Below, piece after piece: positions 26,443 to 38,571 of a stretch of DNA of 64,000 nucleotides. The stretch comes from Cryptococcus deneoformans JEC21 (lineage: Eukaryota; Basidiomycota; Tremellomycetes; Tremellales; Cryptococcaceae), in assembly GCF_000091045.1 (NCBI RefSeq), contig NC_006683.1, positions 163,941 to 227,940 on the forward strand, in the 5' to 3' direction. The translations under genes and the position numbers were made by a program. The stretch's first letter is position 1. Every line of letters begins with the position of its first letter. The notes under the pieces are model-generated. The model was not told the DNA's origin, did no database searches, and was given only the letters and a program-made list of their open reading frames with translations.

Positions 26443-26886
26443 CTAGATGAACTCCTTCACATCACCCTTCTCCTTGTCCCAGATTCCTTCAGTCCAGTAA
26501 ACATCGTCCTTGATCCTTGCCCACACTTCCTCGATAGTGTTCATGCGGAAGATCATGAGTGATCCAGCAATGGGTTTGGCGCCGGGAGGGAGGTCAGCAG
26601 AGGTCCAGAGGGGAGAATTGGCAGGCGGGAGGTAGCCTCGACCAAATTCTAGGACTCCTGGGTCAGCTTCTTTGTATTTTGCACCGGTACGGGGGACGGA
26701 GATATCTTCTCCAGAAGAAATGGAAGTGTGAGATAGAAAAACTTGTTACGCACCTAATATACCAGCCTTCTTGTCGTCCTCGGCCCTCTTGAGATGCGTG
26801 GGTCGCACTTCGTACCGTCTGGCGAGGACGTTATTGGCGTCGGGCAAGTAGGCGTAGAACAGCTTGGAAGCTTGACGAGCTGCCAT
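26443..26886 (-). CDS. YciI-like (YCII-related domain) protein
   Basis: Two exons (26886-26754 and 26708-26443) with a 45-nt intron give 132 residues. The order matches the YCII dimeric alpha/beta-barrel family: FYAYLPDANNVLARR, RPTHLKRAEDDKKAG, the central GSLMIFR strand, and YWTEGIWDKEKGDVKEF at the C terminus. The histidine in RPTH matches the conserved His of the family. The biochemical role of fungal members is not established, and an enzyme role is inference only. The plausible start is ATG 26886. There is no targeting signal. Confidence 0.85.
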
Positions 26887-27323
26887 TTCCGTTGATGATG
26901 TTGGTATGGCAGAAGGAGTAGGAGACTGATTGAAGTGGAATGGACGAGTCTATATAATAGCGCACAGGAAGAAGAGACCGCAACTTGCGGGGAATCGCGA
27001 AAGAGATCGAGAACAGCGGAATCCTGGTAAAACTTGTAAATATCCTTTTCAAAGTTCAAAAGCATTTTATCGTCTGTACATCATTCTTTTACAACCGCAT
27101 TTCCTACACTCAAGACTTCTCGCCCTTTCTGTTACCAGCAAATTGCCAAAAGGGGAATACAAATATCCCAAACCCATCTATAACTGTAGTGAATATGGTA
27201 ACTAAATAATAACGTAACCATCATTAACAACGACTACTGCAGTGAGGCAACTAGTTTTACCTTCGTCTTTCCAATATCCCTCATTACTTTTTCACACTTA
27301 AGAAGACAATGATAATACACTGA
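26887..27323. other. Intergenic region, no gene seen
   Basis: Upstream of the YciI-like gene and downstream of the permease stop. AT-rich, with only short overlapping ORFs. Confidence 0.5.
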
Positions 27324-29396
27324 TTACAAGAAGTACATGTAGTGTGGGTTGGCATCTCCCAGCTCTGGCTGGTTGGGCGCACCTGCAGCGATGGCTTCTC
27401 TTTTCTTCTTATTGCGAGTCCAAGCAATGAACATCTGCCAACATATCAGTATTCTACTTTTCCCACTCGTACGCGTATGTAATAGGCCTCACAAGGATAC
27501 AAGTGAAGCATATTGACATGATGGTCACGCCAATATCATAGTAAATACCTTTCAAGTACCGAGGAGCGGACTGAGAAGTGAAGATGAAACCGATACAAGC
27601 ACCAGCCGAGTCTGATAATAGGATATATCAGCGATAGCGTACATGAGAGGGGAAAGATACAACTTACTACCGACGAGCTGAATGAACCCCATGGCAAAGG
27701 CTCTTCGGTAATGTCCAGAGAAGTTATCGGCCGCCCACCTGGTCTTTCATCAGTATCAATCTACCGTTACAAGTTTGAAGAAGTACTCACAAGACGTTCA
27801 AAGATGTCGTCGTGTACAGAGCGATGGCCGCAATGAACACTGCAGCATACCTTACTCCAACTTGAGGCGCAACAGCAAGCATGATGTAGCCGATAACACC
27901 AAAAAATAATGAGCCAGCGATAAAAGGTCCTCGAAGTTTTGTTTTATCTGACATGCGGCCACAGAAGATGAAAGCGATAGCGCCTACAGCGTATACAGGA
28001 ACAGTAAGGAGCTGAGCGTCGGTGGTGGAGGTGAAACCAAGACCAGCCAAGAGACTGGGAACAAATGTCGCTGCAATCATAGGTCAGCAGGAGACGGAGA
28101 TACGAGATAAACGTGGAAAGCACTAAGAGAATAAAGAGTGCTGTCGATACCAAAATGACTGATGGCACTGTATGGGTACTTGAGTGAGCAGAGGCGGGTG
28201 GTATTAATCTTAATAAGCATACCTAATGTAGAGTCGGTAGTCTTTGAGAACAGAGATGATAGCACCCCATGAAAACTCTTCGTTGTCATCGTAGGTCATC
28301 TTGTTGCGCTGCCTTCGAGCAATTAAAGTCTCTTTTTCGTGAGGTTTGAGCCATCGTGCTTCGGTGACTTCATTGGGGATTTGGAACCAAGTGATAGGAA
28401 CGAGACACATGGAAATGATACCTTCAACAAGGAAACTGCAAATCGGTTATCCGTCAATGCTCGGCGGAAAGGAATATTAATGCGCACTCACAGCCATTGC
28501 CAGCCAGCCAAGTTACCCTTGATATGAGATAGACCGAAAGCCAACAGACCTCCAAAAGCGCTAGAGATGGCAGAAAATACAAATACGACCGTCTGTCGAG
28601 AAACATATTCGTCTCGGTTGTAGGTCATGGTCAAGTAAAGGGTGGTGCAGGGGATCATACCGGCTTCAAAAGCACCTAAAAGGATTCGGACGGCCAGTAG
28701 CTGGTCATAGTTTTTAATGAAGGCGCTACCAATGGTGATGGAGGCCCAACATATGGTGGTGGCAGTCACTATCAGATGTCAGGCAGGGTAAGGAAGTAAT
28801 GAATAACAACTTCGACACTCACACAGATAGCGAGGCTTGATCATCTTCAACAAAACGGTCCCTGTTGGTCGAGCTGAGCATTCCGACCTGCTGACAAAGA
28901 CAAGCAAGCATGTGACTTACAAAAAGGTTCAAAGACTACATAAGTAGCATAAACTACTGACGTAGCTGCACCAAACTGGTTATCAACGAGACCAAGGTCG
29001 GCAGAGAACGTTGTCAATTTCTAGAGAATAAGTCAGAAAAAGGTTGATTATCTAGTTTGACAAAGACTTGCGGCGTTACCAATGTTTGACCGATCTTCAG
29101 CCAAGTCAGCGTTCGCTCAATGTCATTCGATACTTGAGCTTACCAAGGAAAGACATCATGTATAGGGCCTAACATGAAGGTCAGATCTGTAGAGAGATAT
29201 ACAACAGTTATTCACACAACTTACACCGAACACGGGGATTAGGTTCCAATCAATCTTTCTCAAGATCCTCTTCTCCTCTGAATAATCAATATCCTCAATG
29301 GTAAGTTCCTCTCCAACATCGGCCACCGTGATCTTCTCATCGTACTTGACGTTCCCTTCTTCTTCGTCTGTTGGTGTACGCGACATGGCAGCGTGT
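27324..29396 (-). CDS. MFS permease of the Dal5/allantoate (anion:cation symporter) family
   Basis: A many-exon gene (small introns throughout) ends at TAA 27324-27326. The N terminus is acidic and cytosolic, followed by RILRKIDWNLIPVFG, which is typical of Dal5/Tna1-type permeases. Further blocks include LLGAFEAGMIPCTTLYLTM, SHIKGNLAGWQWLF, and GRMSDKTKLRGPF between helices. The predicted topology is 12 helices. Family members import allantoate, nicotinate, other carboxylates or dipeptides with H+. The substrate here is not deducible. ATG 29396 has a good context (GCCATGTC); an in-frame ATG at 29425 is an alternative. It is divergent from the dioxygenase gene over a 600-base GATAAG-containing region, which suggests shared regulation. 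Confidence 0.85.
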
Positions 29397-29502
29397 GGGC
29401 TTTTATTTGTAGCAAAGGGGTGCATAGGAAGGAATGACAACGCATACTAAATTGGCCAGCCTTTTAAGTGCAAGAAGGGACAGCGAAGGCTATTGGACTC
29501 GA

Positions 29503-29786
29503 GATAAGGTGGGGGTTGATAGCAGATAAGGGTATAAATCTGGAGTAGATCAAATTGATCCAGTATAGTAGTTGCGATCCCGAGAACGCGAAAATGCACT
29601 TGCCCAAAAACGGTATAATTAATGGGGGTTATGGGCCAAAAATAAATAGAGCCACTGCATATAAAACATCATCATAGCAAGGATCGCATTTTATTTCCCA
29701 AGTTAAAAAGGCACTGTGGCCTATATTTTTCAGAAATCACCATCGGCAAAGTGAAGGGCGGGTTCTCGGGGAACTGAAAAGATAAG
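29503..29786. promoter_or_regulatory. GATAAG cluster in a bidirectional promoter
   Basis: GATAAG occurs at 29503-29508, 29525-29530 and 29781-29786, with a GATAGC at 29518. HGATAR is the binding sequence of fungal GATA factors that activate nitrogen-catabolic genes (Gat1/AreA type). The region lies between the divergent permease and dioxygenase genes, so the same sites could serve both. Regulation is inferred. This entry also covers the main content of the 29397-30001 gap. Confidence 0.45.
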
Positions 29787-29881
29787 AATTGATCAGCTGG
29801 CCATTATCGCCCACATTGTTATTCCGAGCTTCCGAACATGGTATTAGTATATAGAACGCCACGGGAATTTGGTCGACATCG

Positions 29882-29888
29882 TATAAAT
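29882..29888 (+). promoter_or_regulatory. TATA element of the dioxygenase gene
   Basis: TATAAAT lies 114 bases upstream of the dioxygenase ATG. It is followed by a CACTCC/ACTCAC-rich leader, as expected for a fungal 5' UTR. Confidence 0.45.
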
Positions 29889-30001
29889 GGCGAGCAGGGA
29901 ATTGACTTTGCCAGACGTCACCAACTATCTGTCCACTTTATTCGTATCCGACTCCCACACTCACACTCACACTCCCAATCACATAAGCAACATTAGACAC
30001 A

Positions 30002-31573
30002 ATGTCCGCTGCTTACCAGCCTCCTTCCGCTGAAGGCAAGCCCTTCATCCCCGACTGGATTCCTCCTGCGCCTACGAAGACTGAGCAAGACTGGGCCGAC
30101 CTTCACACAATCGAACTCTCTCGCCTTGACTCCGATGACCCCAAAGTCGTCGAAGAGCTTGTCGACCTTGCTAGGATTGCTATCAAGGAAGATGGTTTCC
30201 TCTATCTCAAGGACTACGGTGTCTCCCTTGATCAGGTAAGTCAGATGAGCCAGTATCGCGCCAGTCCCCATCAAAAATGCTAATCTTTCTATGTTAGCTG
30301 ATGCGCCAATTCTCTATCGCGCAATATCTTCACGCCAACATCTCTCAAGAGGACAAGGCAAAGCTTCTTTGGGACCCCGAAAGCGGTCTCTTCGAGGGTT
30401 ACAAGGCTCCTTTCGGCTGGAAAGTGAGCTCTCATTGGTTATCTGACCCATCGCAATGACAATGCTTACTCTGAGCTCCAGCGTGTGCCGGGACGACCAG
30501 ACGGTATCTCTCAGTTCAATTTCTACACTCCCGAATACGAGGATATGGAGAAGATTCCCAAATGTGTGCAGCCGTTCATGGACGAGATCACTGCTTTCTC
30601 CACTGTGCGTTCCCATTGTATGTCTATTCTTGTCAGTTCGTTGACTTCTAGACAATGCAGTATCTCACCCAATCTGTTAATCGACGACTTTTGAAACTGC
30701 TTTCCAAGGTCCTTGAACTCCCCGATGACTACCTTTGGCAGAACGTTCAATCCACAGGTGGCCCTGTAGCTGAAGGTTACTTCCGTCACGCTCTTTTCAG
30801 GCCTCCTCCTCCTGAAAGCAAGGCTCTTTCTGGTGGGATAAGGATGAATGGGTGAGACTCATCTCCTACTATACGTGATATCCGTCCACTGACAAAAATA
30901 TAATCAGCCACACTGATTATGGAACTACGACTCTCCTTTTCTCTGTTCCTATCTCTTGCTTACAAATTTGGGGTCGAGATGAGAAGTGGCGCTATGTCAA
31001 GTATGAGCCTGGAGCTCTTGTCATCAATATCGGCGAGACTCTTGAGAGTAAGTCTAAGCACTCTGGTGTCAAGTCGATCGATGGCTAATGAGCACGCTCC
31101 AGTCCTTTCTGGTGGTCACTTCAAGGCCACTCGACACAGAGGTAGATTCTACCTTTCCACCAGATCTGTAACAATTGCTAACTATTGACTACAGTTTTCG
31201 AACCCCCTGCCGACCAAGTCAACGAAGAACGTCTTTCCCTCGTCCTCTTCAACGCCTCCAAGGGTCACTTGCGCATGACTCCTTGTATGGGTGAGTCATC
31301 TATCCATCCCCCATCATATACAGAGCAATGCTAATGAGCAGGACAGACTCGCCAGTTCTCCAGAAGGAAGGCTGCATTGAAGAACAAGGTGTCTACAAAG
31401 AGTTCAAGACTATCATGGATTCTGGTATTCCTGTTCCAACCAATAAACAATGGCGTGAAGCTCAGATTGCGTCGATGAGAGATGTTACTACGCCTCAGAA
31501 GGAAGTGACTGTCAATGGCAAGTTGATGTCTTACAGGGAGTTTTTCGGTGTCAAGGTTTTGTTGCCTGTGTAG
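30002..31573 (+). CDS. 2-oxoglutarate/Fe(II)-dependent dioxygenase (isopenicillin-N-synthase-like)
   Basis: Eight exons (30002-30235, 30298-30423, 30482-30604, 30661-30851, 30908-31047, 31103-31141, 31195-31290, 31347-31573) join in frame to 391 residues. The N-terminal half carries the usual DIOX_N region (AIKEDGFLYLKDYGV). The iron ligands are H226 and D228 in GHTDYGT and H283 in FKATRHRV, and the 2-oxoglutarate-binding R-x-S is R297/S299 in ERLSL. The enzyme should couple oxidative decarboxylation of 2-oxoglutarate to substrate hydroxylation. The substrate is unknown, and thymine, other nitrogenous compounds or secondary metabolites are all possible. It is divergent from a Dal5-family permease and convergent with a Zn2Cys6 regulator. 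Confidence 0.9.
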
Positions 31574-31867
31574 ACGCTCCGTGGTCGTGATATCTTGGTT
31601 TTAGACGTTGTGATTAGTATATATAGAAAAAGCTGTATTTTGGTATATGTACACAGTCACATGAATGGCAAGAGTCTTCCAATCCTGTTCCATTCTGTGT
31701 CTTTGAGCTGCGATACAAATGCGGAAAACGTTACCCATAGATTACGGCCGTTGACAGTAATGGGAGCGCTGAACACATTTATTCATCCAAACGACCTACA
31801 TAAAGGTGACAATCCCTCAGTGATGTATTTTTACAACGAATATACGGCTACAAGGGATTCCAAGCAC

Positions 31868-34187
31868 CTAATTCAACAAGTTCATATTCACTTGTTCAAG
31901 TATATCTTCTATCGACGCATTTGAAGGATCATCCTTTACAGATGCCCGTAAAATTGCAACCATATCGGAGACCTTTCTCTTTGACGATCGATCTGCCGGT
32001 AAACCCTCGGCAGCAGCTTTGGCCCAATCTTGAATGATTATGCTACCTCGATCGAGGTAATGTAACGCTCGTAACGAGCCGGTGGAACGATAAACTGATA
32101 AATGGATCATGATACAACATACTAAGGTTCCTTTGAGTAAGTTAACAGTTCAGAGCTAATGACGTAAGGAAGATAAGGTTACCTAGAGGGTAAACAGTTA
32201 TGGCCCACATGTCGAGATAGAAAGGCCCAATCGGAGTTGTCATCCAGTCGATAGCCATTTCAGCTCGGAAGATAAGGTTGGACCACCGAGCGTGATTGGG
32301 TCTAAAGGTGATGTGTGCTGGAATCGGACGGAAAGGAAGCATGAATGGGCGGAGGAAAGTGAACTGAAAACCTCAAAGATTGGCAGGTAGTCCAAATGAA
32401 TTACCAACAGTACATCACACTCACCTCGACGGCCACAGCCAAAAGGTTGAACAGGTCATTCGCTTGAGGAAGTTTCAACTTTGTACTGACGGCAAAGGAC
32501 GGGGGCAACTCTTCAACCCACGTGTCCATATCCTTTTGCCAACATTCCAAGTTATGATTAGTAGTACGCTTCAAGTGAAAGGGGGTACTTGTCAACCTCA
32601 CTACATCCAAATCGTTAACGGCGAGACTCTCGTGTAAAGCCTGTATCACCCACCAACTCGACCAAGCAACACGCTAAGCTTGCTCAGATGGTGTATCGTA
32701 CTGAAACATGCAGCTCCTTCTGCTTCACTCTCATCTGCAAAATGGTCGGGGTACAAAAACGGAAGAGGTGTGTCGCAATCTTCAAGGTTGATGGTTTGAA
32801 CTTGACCAAGGCGAAGTGCGAGCCTGCAGCACGTTAGTCCAAATTTGGGGTTCATCAAAATGACATGCCATTTGTCAGTTGCCAGGCATGCTCCCCAAAC
32901 TCTCCATCGGCGATGCAATTGTGCAATAGGTATCGCTTTGCTTGAAACATTCCGATGTACAGCCTACCAAGCTCAGTTGACTCCTTCTAAATTGAGACTA
33001 AGTAGACCTACGAGTTCTGTGGCCATACGCAAACCTGTCCCTACTCTTTGCCACATCATGCTCATCGCCGTCGACTCTTCAAATGAATGAAGATCCTGAT
33101 TCATCCCCAAAAGAATCAACACTTGGGCATTTGCCAAAGTTGTCGTTTGACTAAGCTTTGCGATCTCTCCATTATTGAGATGTTCGTGAAGCGCGGTAAG
33201 AATAGAATGTCTGATCTTGTATGGCACTTCGCGTGAGAGGGATGCCAGGGCGCAGTGGATCAGGCGAACGACGCGCGGGATAGGTGTAGGCGGAGTGGAG
33301 TTATAGTTCCATGTGTTGTAGCGTTGCCACCAATTTCCAGGAGGAAAGTTTTTGCCTGAAACGCTGGCACTGTCTGGCCTATCAACCTGGGGTGGTTGCT
33401 CGAAGGACTCCAGGACTCACCTTTCTGACGCAGATATGACAGGGAACATTGTTATGATACTCTGTAAAGCTTTGTCATTAACTGAGATGGACTGTTAGCA
33501 TTATATGACAAGGTCCTTTTTTCTTCCACTAACGAGAGTCGAGGATCGTTATTGAACCCAGTTCCTCGACCAGGCGAGCATAGACGCGGCTAAAAGTGAA
33601 TTCCGTTGTTCGTTTGCGCTTAGTACTTTCAAATTCCTCTCTGCCGACTAGCAAGCCGGAGCCTTCGCAGTGGCCAAGTAGCGATTGCCAATGGTGATCA
33701 TACCGATTTCCGAGCTCTTGCATCTGTTTTTCTAATCCATTATTGCCAATGCAGCTAGAGTGTACTAGCTGTGTAAGGCTCGATGGGCCCAGGTAGCCTG
33801 GCTCAAGACCTTGCGAACGTTCTTCTTCTTCTTCAGGTATGCCGTCTTGCGCGATCCTTTTCCTCTTGTCCTAGCAGTATAGATTATCCAGTAAGTCTTT
33901 AAGGTCGGCAGCCTGCAACAAGATAAGCCTTACTGGCAGCGCAGGCGCGACTTTGGTACACTCAAAGCCATACCGTATGCAGTGTTGGCAATCACCGTTC
34001 CCTTCTGCAACATATTCACATCTGCGAGAGTATGATTCAGCAAATAATATCAACTCGAATCAATGGAAGCTCGCCTGATTCGATGGGCTCGGCAGTAGTC
34101 ACAAGCTCTGAGAGTTTTCTTGCGTTTGATGGGGTGGGAAGTTGAGACTTCTGCGTTCGCTGAGTTATCTGGCATGGTAATTATCAT
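31868..34187 (-). CDS. Zn2Cys6 transcription factor
   Basis: The N terminus has a full binuclear cluster, C-x2-C-x6-C-x9-C-x2-C-x6-C (ACDYCRAHRIRCEY then CQHCIRYGFEC), preceded by basic PIKRKKTLR. The cluster is split by an intron with a GC donor (CAG|GCGAGC) and AG acceptor. Later exons contain fungal-specific TF domain features such as MMWQRVGTGLRMATELVGL. The protein ends NQ/N-poor at stop 31868. Several introns interrupt the middle, so exon limits there are approximate. The first ATG is 34187, with an in-frame ATG at 34175. Its upstream region has GATAAG at 34266-34271 and 34293-34298. By position it may regulate the adjacent dioxygenase and permease genes; this is inference. Confidence 0.8.
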
Positions 34188-34623
34188 GGACGGAAAAGAG
34201 TATGCAGCTATCAAAAGTGATTTAGCATGTTGCTATTTGATTCATAAGCCACGGTCAGCATCAGAGATAAGGCCCGAAAGAAGAACAACAAAGATAAGGC
34301 CGATCGCTCGGCGTCCTTTGCCGGGATTTCGCATCGGGGTTCCCGATGTAAGGCTGTAAGATAGCGCGTGAGAACGAATGAGACTGAACGATGTTAATTC
34401 GTTATCAACCAATTGTAATTGGGTGATGATGATGTGCAGAAAGGAATCGTATGTCCGCCTGGTGCAAGTAAGTTATCGGCTTTTGTATCAAAAAGAAACC
34501 AGCTTCAAAGCGAGGGAAGGGGCAACGAAAGGGGATTTTATGGGCAATTGTTCGAAACAGGCTTATAAAGATATGAACATCTATTAATTAAACTAAACGC
34601 AGTTTGTAATTCAATTACCTGAT
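34188..34623. other. Intergenic region upstream of the Zn2Cys6 gene
   Basis: Contains two GATAAG sites (34266-34271 and 34293-34298) and no supported gene. The plus-strand ORFs are short and motif-free. Confidence 0.45.
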
Positions 34624-34694
34624 ACACCGTTGGTGAAACGGTATCATGCATCGTTGCCATCGATGCGGCAAGGGTTCGACTCCCTTACGGTGTA
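34624..34694 (+). tRNA. tRNA-Gly (anticodon GCC)
   Basis: The cloverleaf folds without an intron. The acceptor stem ACACCGT/ACGGTGT has seven pairs with discriminator A. The anticodon stem CATCG/CGATG encloses the loop TTGCCAT with anticodon GCC. The T arm is AAGGG-TTCGACT-CCCTT. An A box (TGGTGAAACGG) and a B box (GGTTCGACTCC) are present, and a run of nine or more T follows directly as a Pol III terminator. The first pair is A1-U72 instead of the usual G1-C72 of tRNA-Gly. Confidence 0.93.
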
Positions 34695-35167
34695 TTTTTT
34701 TTTGGTTTCTGATTGTATTTGTTTTTTACCTTGAATTATGTATTAGTACAACTGCTGCATGAGCACAAAGTACATGACAGCAGAAAGAAGACAAGGTTAA
34801 CCTCGTTCATGCTGCATCCGTTATACATTTGATGGAGCATTTGTTGTTGTTGGTTTCGTTGATCGTTGTTGTTTGGTTGTTGTCATCATCGTGATGATGA
34901 TTACTACTACAGGCCCTACAGTAACGAATGAATAGCTACACCGCGTAGCAATGCCGTCATACATCATACTTCGAGCTCACTGCATGTCATTCTGCGATTC
35001 AAAGAGGCAAAACAAGGTAAAATATACACATAAATATACATCTGGCATTAATATGCAACTTTTATAAGACGTCTACCGTCAACAAATCCCCCGGAAACAG
35101 TATCATCTTAAACGCCAATCCCTTTTTCATCGGGAACGATGGATAGCAACTCGTCAAATTCGTCCAG
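34695..35167. other. Intergenic region after the tRNA
   Basis: Starts with the Pol III terminator T-run. The remainder includes GTTGTT-rich simple sequence (about 34845-34885) and no gene. Confidence 0.5.
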
Positions 35168-38100
35168 CTACGATAACAATGTCTCCCACGTAACTTCCCC
35201 GCTTGCGACCAACTGCCTCATCGCCTCCAACGACTCCCAAGCCTTTCTCCTCGCCCTCTCACAGATCCTACATTTACATTCTCTCAACTCCCCTCTTGCC
35301 TCGTACCACGTATTTAGCAACACTCTATTTGCTCCTTCTCCCAGGTTTACCGGAAGCTGTACGCCTTGTCCACCCTGGTTCGGGTGGGCTGGGTGATCGG
35401 GATGAGGTAAGAGTCGGCAGACGGGTAAGGGGATGAATGGCGTGGAGGCGTGAGCGCGTTGCACATACCTGGCTAGACGGGCGGTGGCGCTCGTGAGAGG
35501 GGTGAGGGTGCCATCGCCGTCCCCATCGCCGTCAAGCGGGATTGAGGAGGAGCCTGAAGAGTAGGAATCCGCGGCAGACACGGTTGATGGGGATCGGGAT
35601 CGGGCTGGGAAGGTAGAGAGGGAAGGGGAAGGAGAAGGGGTGACAAGCTCGACAAGCGGGGGGTTGTCAATCGTTTGAACGGATTGCGCTTGTGGGTCGT
35701 CCACATCTGACCCTTCAGGGTCCATGCTTACCAGCTTGGGATCTATGACAGTCTCCCCACCGAGGCTCATCCCTTCTTCGGGTGTGACCGGTACAGTGCC
35801 CACTGTCTCCGTTACGCTCGTCCCTCTCCGTGACATTTCTTCCGTTTCGACATCCACTTCAAATCCCCCTCCCTCCTCCTCTTCTCCTCCACCTCCGCCT
35901 CCCACTCTTTTCTTCATGGGCGTCGGGCTCCCAGGCAATGATGATACAGGCGCAGAACTTGCTTCTTGTACCAAATCTCCCGTCACTCTCGTCCGTTTAT
36001 CCCCATAATAACCATGACCGTCTGCCAAATCGAATTTGGGACCTGGAGGGGGAGTCACTTCTTTTCGTCCTTTATCAATATGGTTGACCGCTGGAGAAGG
36101 CGGTTCTTTTCTTTTCAATCCTCCTCCGCCTCCGGCTCCTCCCCCGTCAGAGGCCACAACGGCAGCAGATGCGCTGGTATCCACGGCCAACCCACCGGAA
36201 GTATCGTCCTGCGATAATATCTGTTTCCGGGGGGTCTGAGGAAGTTGCTCGAGTTTCCGCTCGCGTTCATTAGGAGAGGTAGATGGGCGAGCACGTTTAT
36301 CTGTCGGTTCCGGGAAAACATCAGTCGATTTGCGTTTCCCAAGGGTAAGCGTAAGAGGCGGGGAAGACGAAGAAGGAGGAGAGGGCTGATAGTCATCAGA
36401 CGGTGGGACCTCCACAGGTGTAAAGTGCACTTCCTCTTCTCCTCCCTCGACCAGTTCTACCCTCGGGGATCCTGACCTTGACGTCGGTACTTCTTCAATG
36501 GTACCCTCCAGATCCTCCTCTGATTCCTCACCCTCATAGTCAACCTCGCCTTCGGCCTCCATCTCCTTTTGCATCTCCGCGAGCTTCATCTGATCCGCCA
36601 GCGATCTCGGCACCCACATCTGCCACGCCGTCAACCTCCCCAAAATATCCTCCACCCTCATATTCTCACACACTTCCTCCGCTTTATCGTCATCGTCATC
36701 ACAATACTCTCGTACCATACTGACGATATTCTCCATTGCGGTGCTCGTCCTCGCGGAGAGCATTTCTGCAAACGTTTTATCTAGTGCGCGTAAGAGGCGG
36801 TCGGGGGGTAAGAATGGGTCAAATCGGCCATCTGAAATCGGGGATGATGATGGATCGTTGGGCACGAGGGATATCAGACCCGCTGCTTCTGCACAAGCTT
36901 GGGCAGGCTCGAATGTGAATTCAATGTACCTTGAAAAGGGGTGGGCGCTGTTCAGTGCAATATCGGGGAACATGGTATGGATCACGCTTGATCTGTCGAT
37001 GCGGCGGTCACGATCATCTGTGACGATTTTGGAAACTTCGTCAGAGGGGGATACCCAAAAGGCGTAACGGATGCGGTCGCTGATGAAATCGTTGATACAC
37101 CCTGCTTTGAGTTTTCCTCGGAACTGCCAAGTGGAATTTAGTTTTGGTTCTGGGTCATGAACGGGGAAAAAAGAAAAAGACTTGCTTTGTCGTTTAGTAA
37201 TTCATCTTCTTCCTCATCATCACTGCTCAAGTCATCATCCTCTAGCTCTTTCCACCAGCTTCTGTATAGCATTTCCATCTCCATCGCTTCTTCTTCCGTC
37301 TCTTTGCCCACTTGATCTTCTCCCCTCAATTCTGCTTCCCTGGCCAATCTCATTCGCTTTTGCGCCGGTGTCTCTTCCGCTGCCGTCCTCAAAAACTGGA
37401 GCTTGAGCGCCTTTTCGTGGTTTTGTAATTGCAAAGCTGTCTCGGACAGCTCTACCCAACGAGTATGATCAATCAACCACTGCTCTTCCACCGCTGCGTA
37501 GCCCATCTCGAACGCTGTACCGACGTTGAAATCGATATAATCCTTGACTTTTTCATTGTACAGCCACAGGCTCCGCTCACCCCTCATCCGGCCTCCACGA
37601 GCGCACTCATGGAGTATTAGTCGGATTTCATTCCATATCGCCGCTTTGCGGCAGTCGGGGCAGACTAACGATCGGGGGAAACGCTCCACGCCGTTTTCGT
37701 CCACGTCTCCGTGGTTGCATTGCGATAACATAAGCGAGGGGACAGCGAGTTCGCCCGGCGATGGTGTCCCGCCTTCTACGAGGGCCCCGACACGACCAGC
37801 TTGAGGCTCATTCTCGCGCATGCAACCTGAGCAGAAGTTGTTGGCGTGCTTCTCGCATGTCGGCGCCAGAGCGAATTTCGACGTAAAGGTCAGACGTTTT
37901 CGGACGGCAGGGTAGTACCCCAGCCGTGAAGGGTGGTTGAGACGGCATGCGAGGCAGGCGGAGAGCGTGCTGGACCTTGCGCGGTGGAAGAGAGTGGGGA
38001 CCGACGGGGTGGAAGGTGCCAGGCGAGCAGACTGTATGTCGGATACGGCCGACGAGTGGTGTCTAGAGGGGTCTAGCAGCAGAGTGAATTCTGGCCAGAA

Positions 38101-38571
38101 GGAATGCGAGTCGACTATGGGTGAAATCAGCCGCGGCGATCCACCGACCAGGCGGCCACTCACCCGCGTTGCGCCACCCAGTGCAGACCATCCGCATGCG
38201 GCAGAACCATATCCTCCGGACCAGTGCGAGCGCAACCTCGCGTGCGCGCTGGTCGTGGCCGTAGTACGTCTGGAGCGTCAGGTCGAGCGGCACGGCGAGC
38301 TGCGCGTACGACAGGATGCGGCTGCACGGCGCGTCAGGTCACTGTTCGGGGCGGCGGCGGCGGCGACTTACTGGAGCACAGCCACCGGCAGCTCGCCCCA
38401 GCCCGCCTTGTCCTTTCCGCCCTTCGCCCTGGTGTCTCCGGCGTGTGGCGTCCAGTGCAGGCGGCCCTCAGGCGGGGCGGGGGGGGCGGGCGGCGGGCTG
38501 GATGTGGCCATTGGCCGGGTGGCGGGCGCGGCAGGCGCAGCCACGGACACGCGGCGAGGGGGGACTGCCAT
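35168..38571 (-). CDS. Large F-box-like protein with cysteine clusters
   Basis: Four exons (38571-38372, 38321-38164, 38114-37186, 37123-35168) keep frame to 1,080 residues. The N terminus is Pro/Ala-rich. Residues about 60-125 read ELPVAVLHRILSYA ... VCTGWRNAVDSHSFWPE, an F-box-like pattern with the usual tryptophan. A cysteine/histidine-rich stretch follows (CLACRLNHP, CEKHANNFCSGCM, CNHG, CPDCRKA), probably zinc-binding. The second half is acidic and disordered, and the C terminus has CKCRICERARRKAWE. The third intron appears to be GC-AG (AAA|GCAAGT). A strong GT donor near 35466 inside the last exon could define an alternative, shorter C terminus. If the F-box is functional the protein would recruit a target to an SCF ubiquitin ligase. 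I do not recognise the family. Confidence 0.7.

Noticed and set aside
30456..30694. Plus-strand ORFs inside the dioxygenase
   Set aside because: Read-through of introns in other frames; the true exons carry the conserved motifs.
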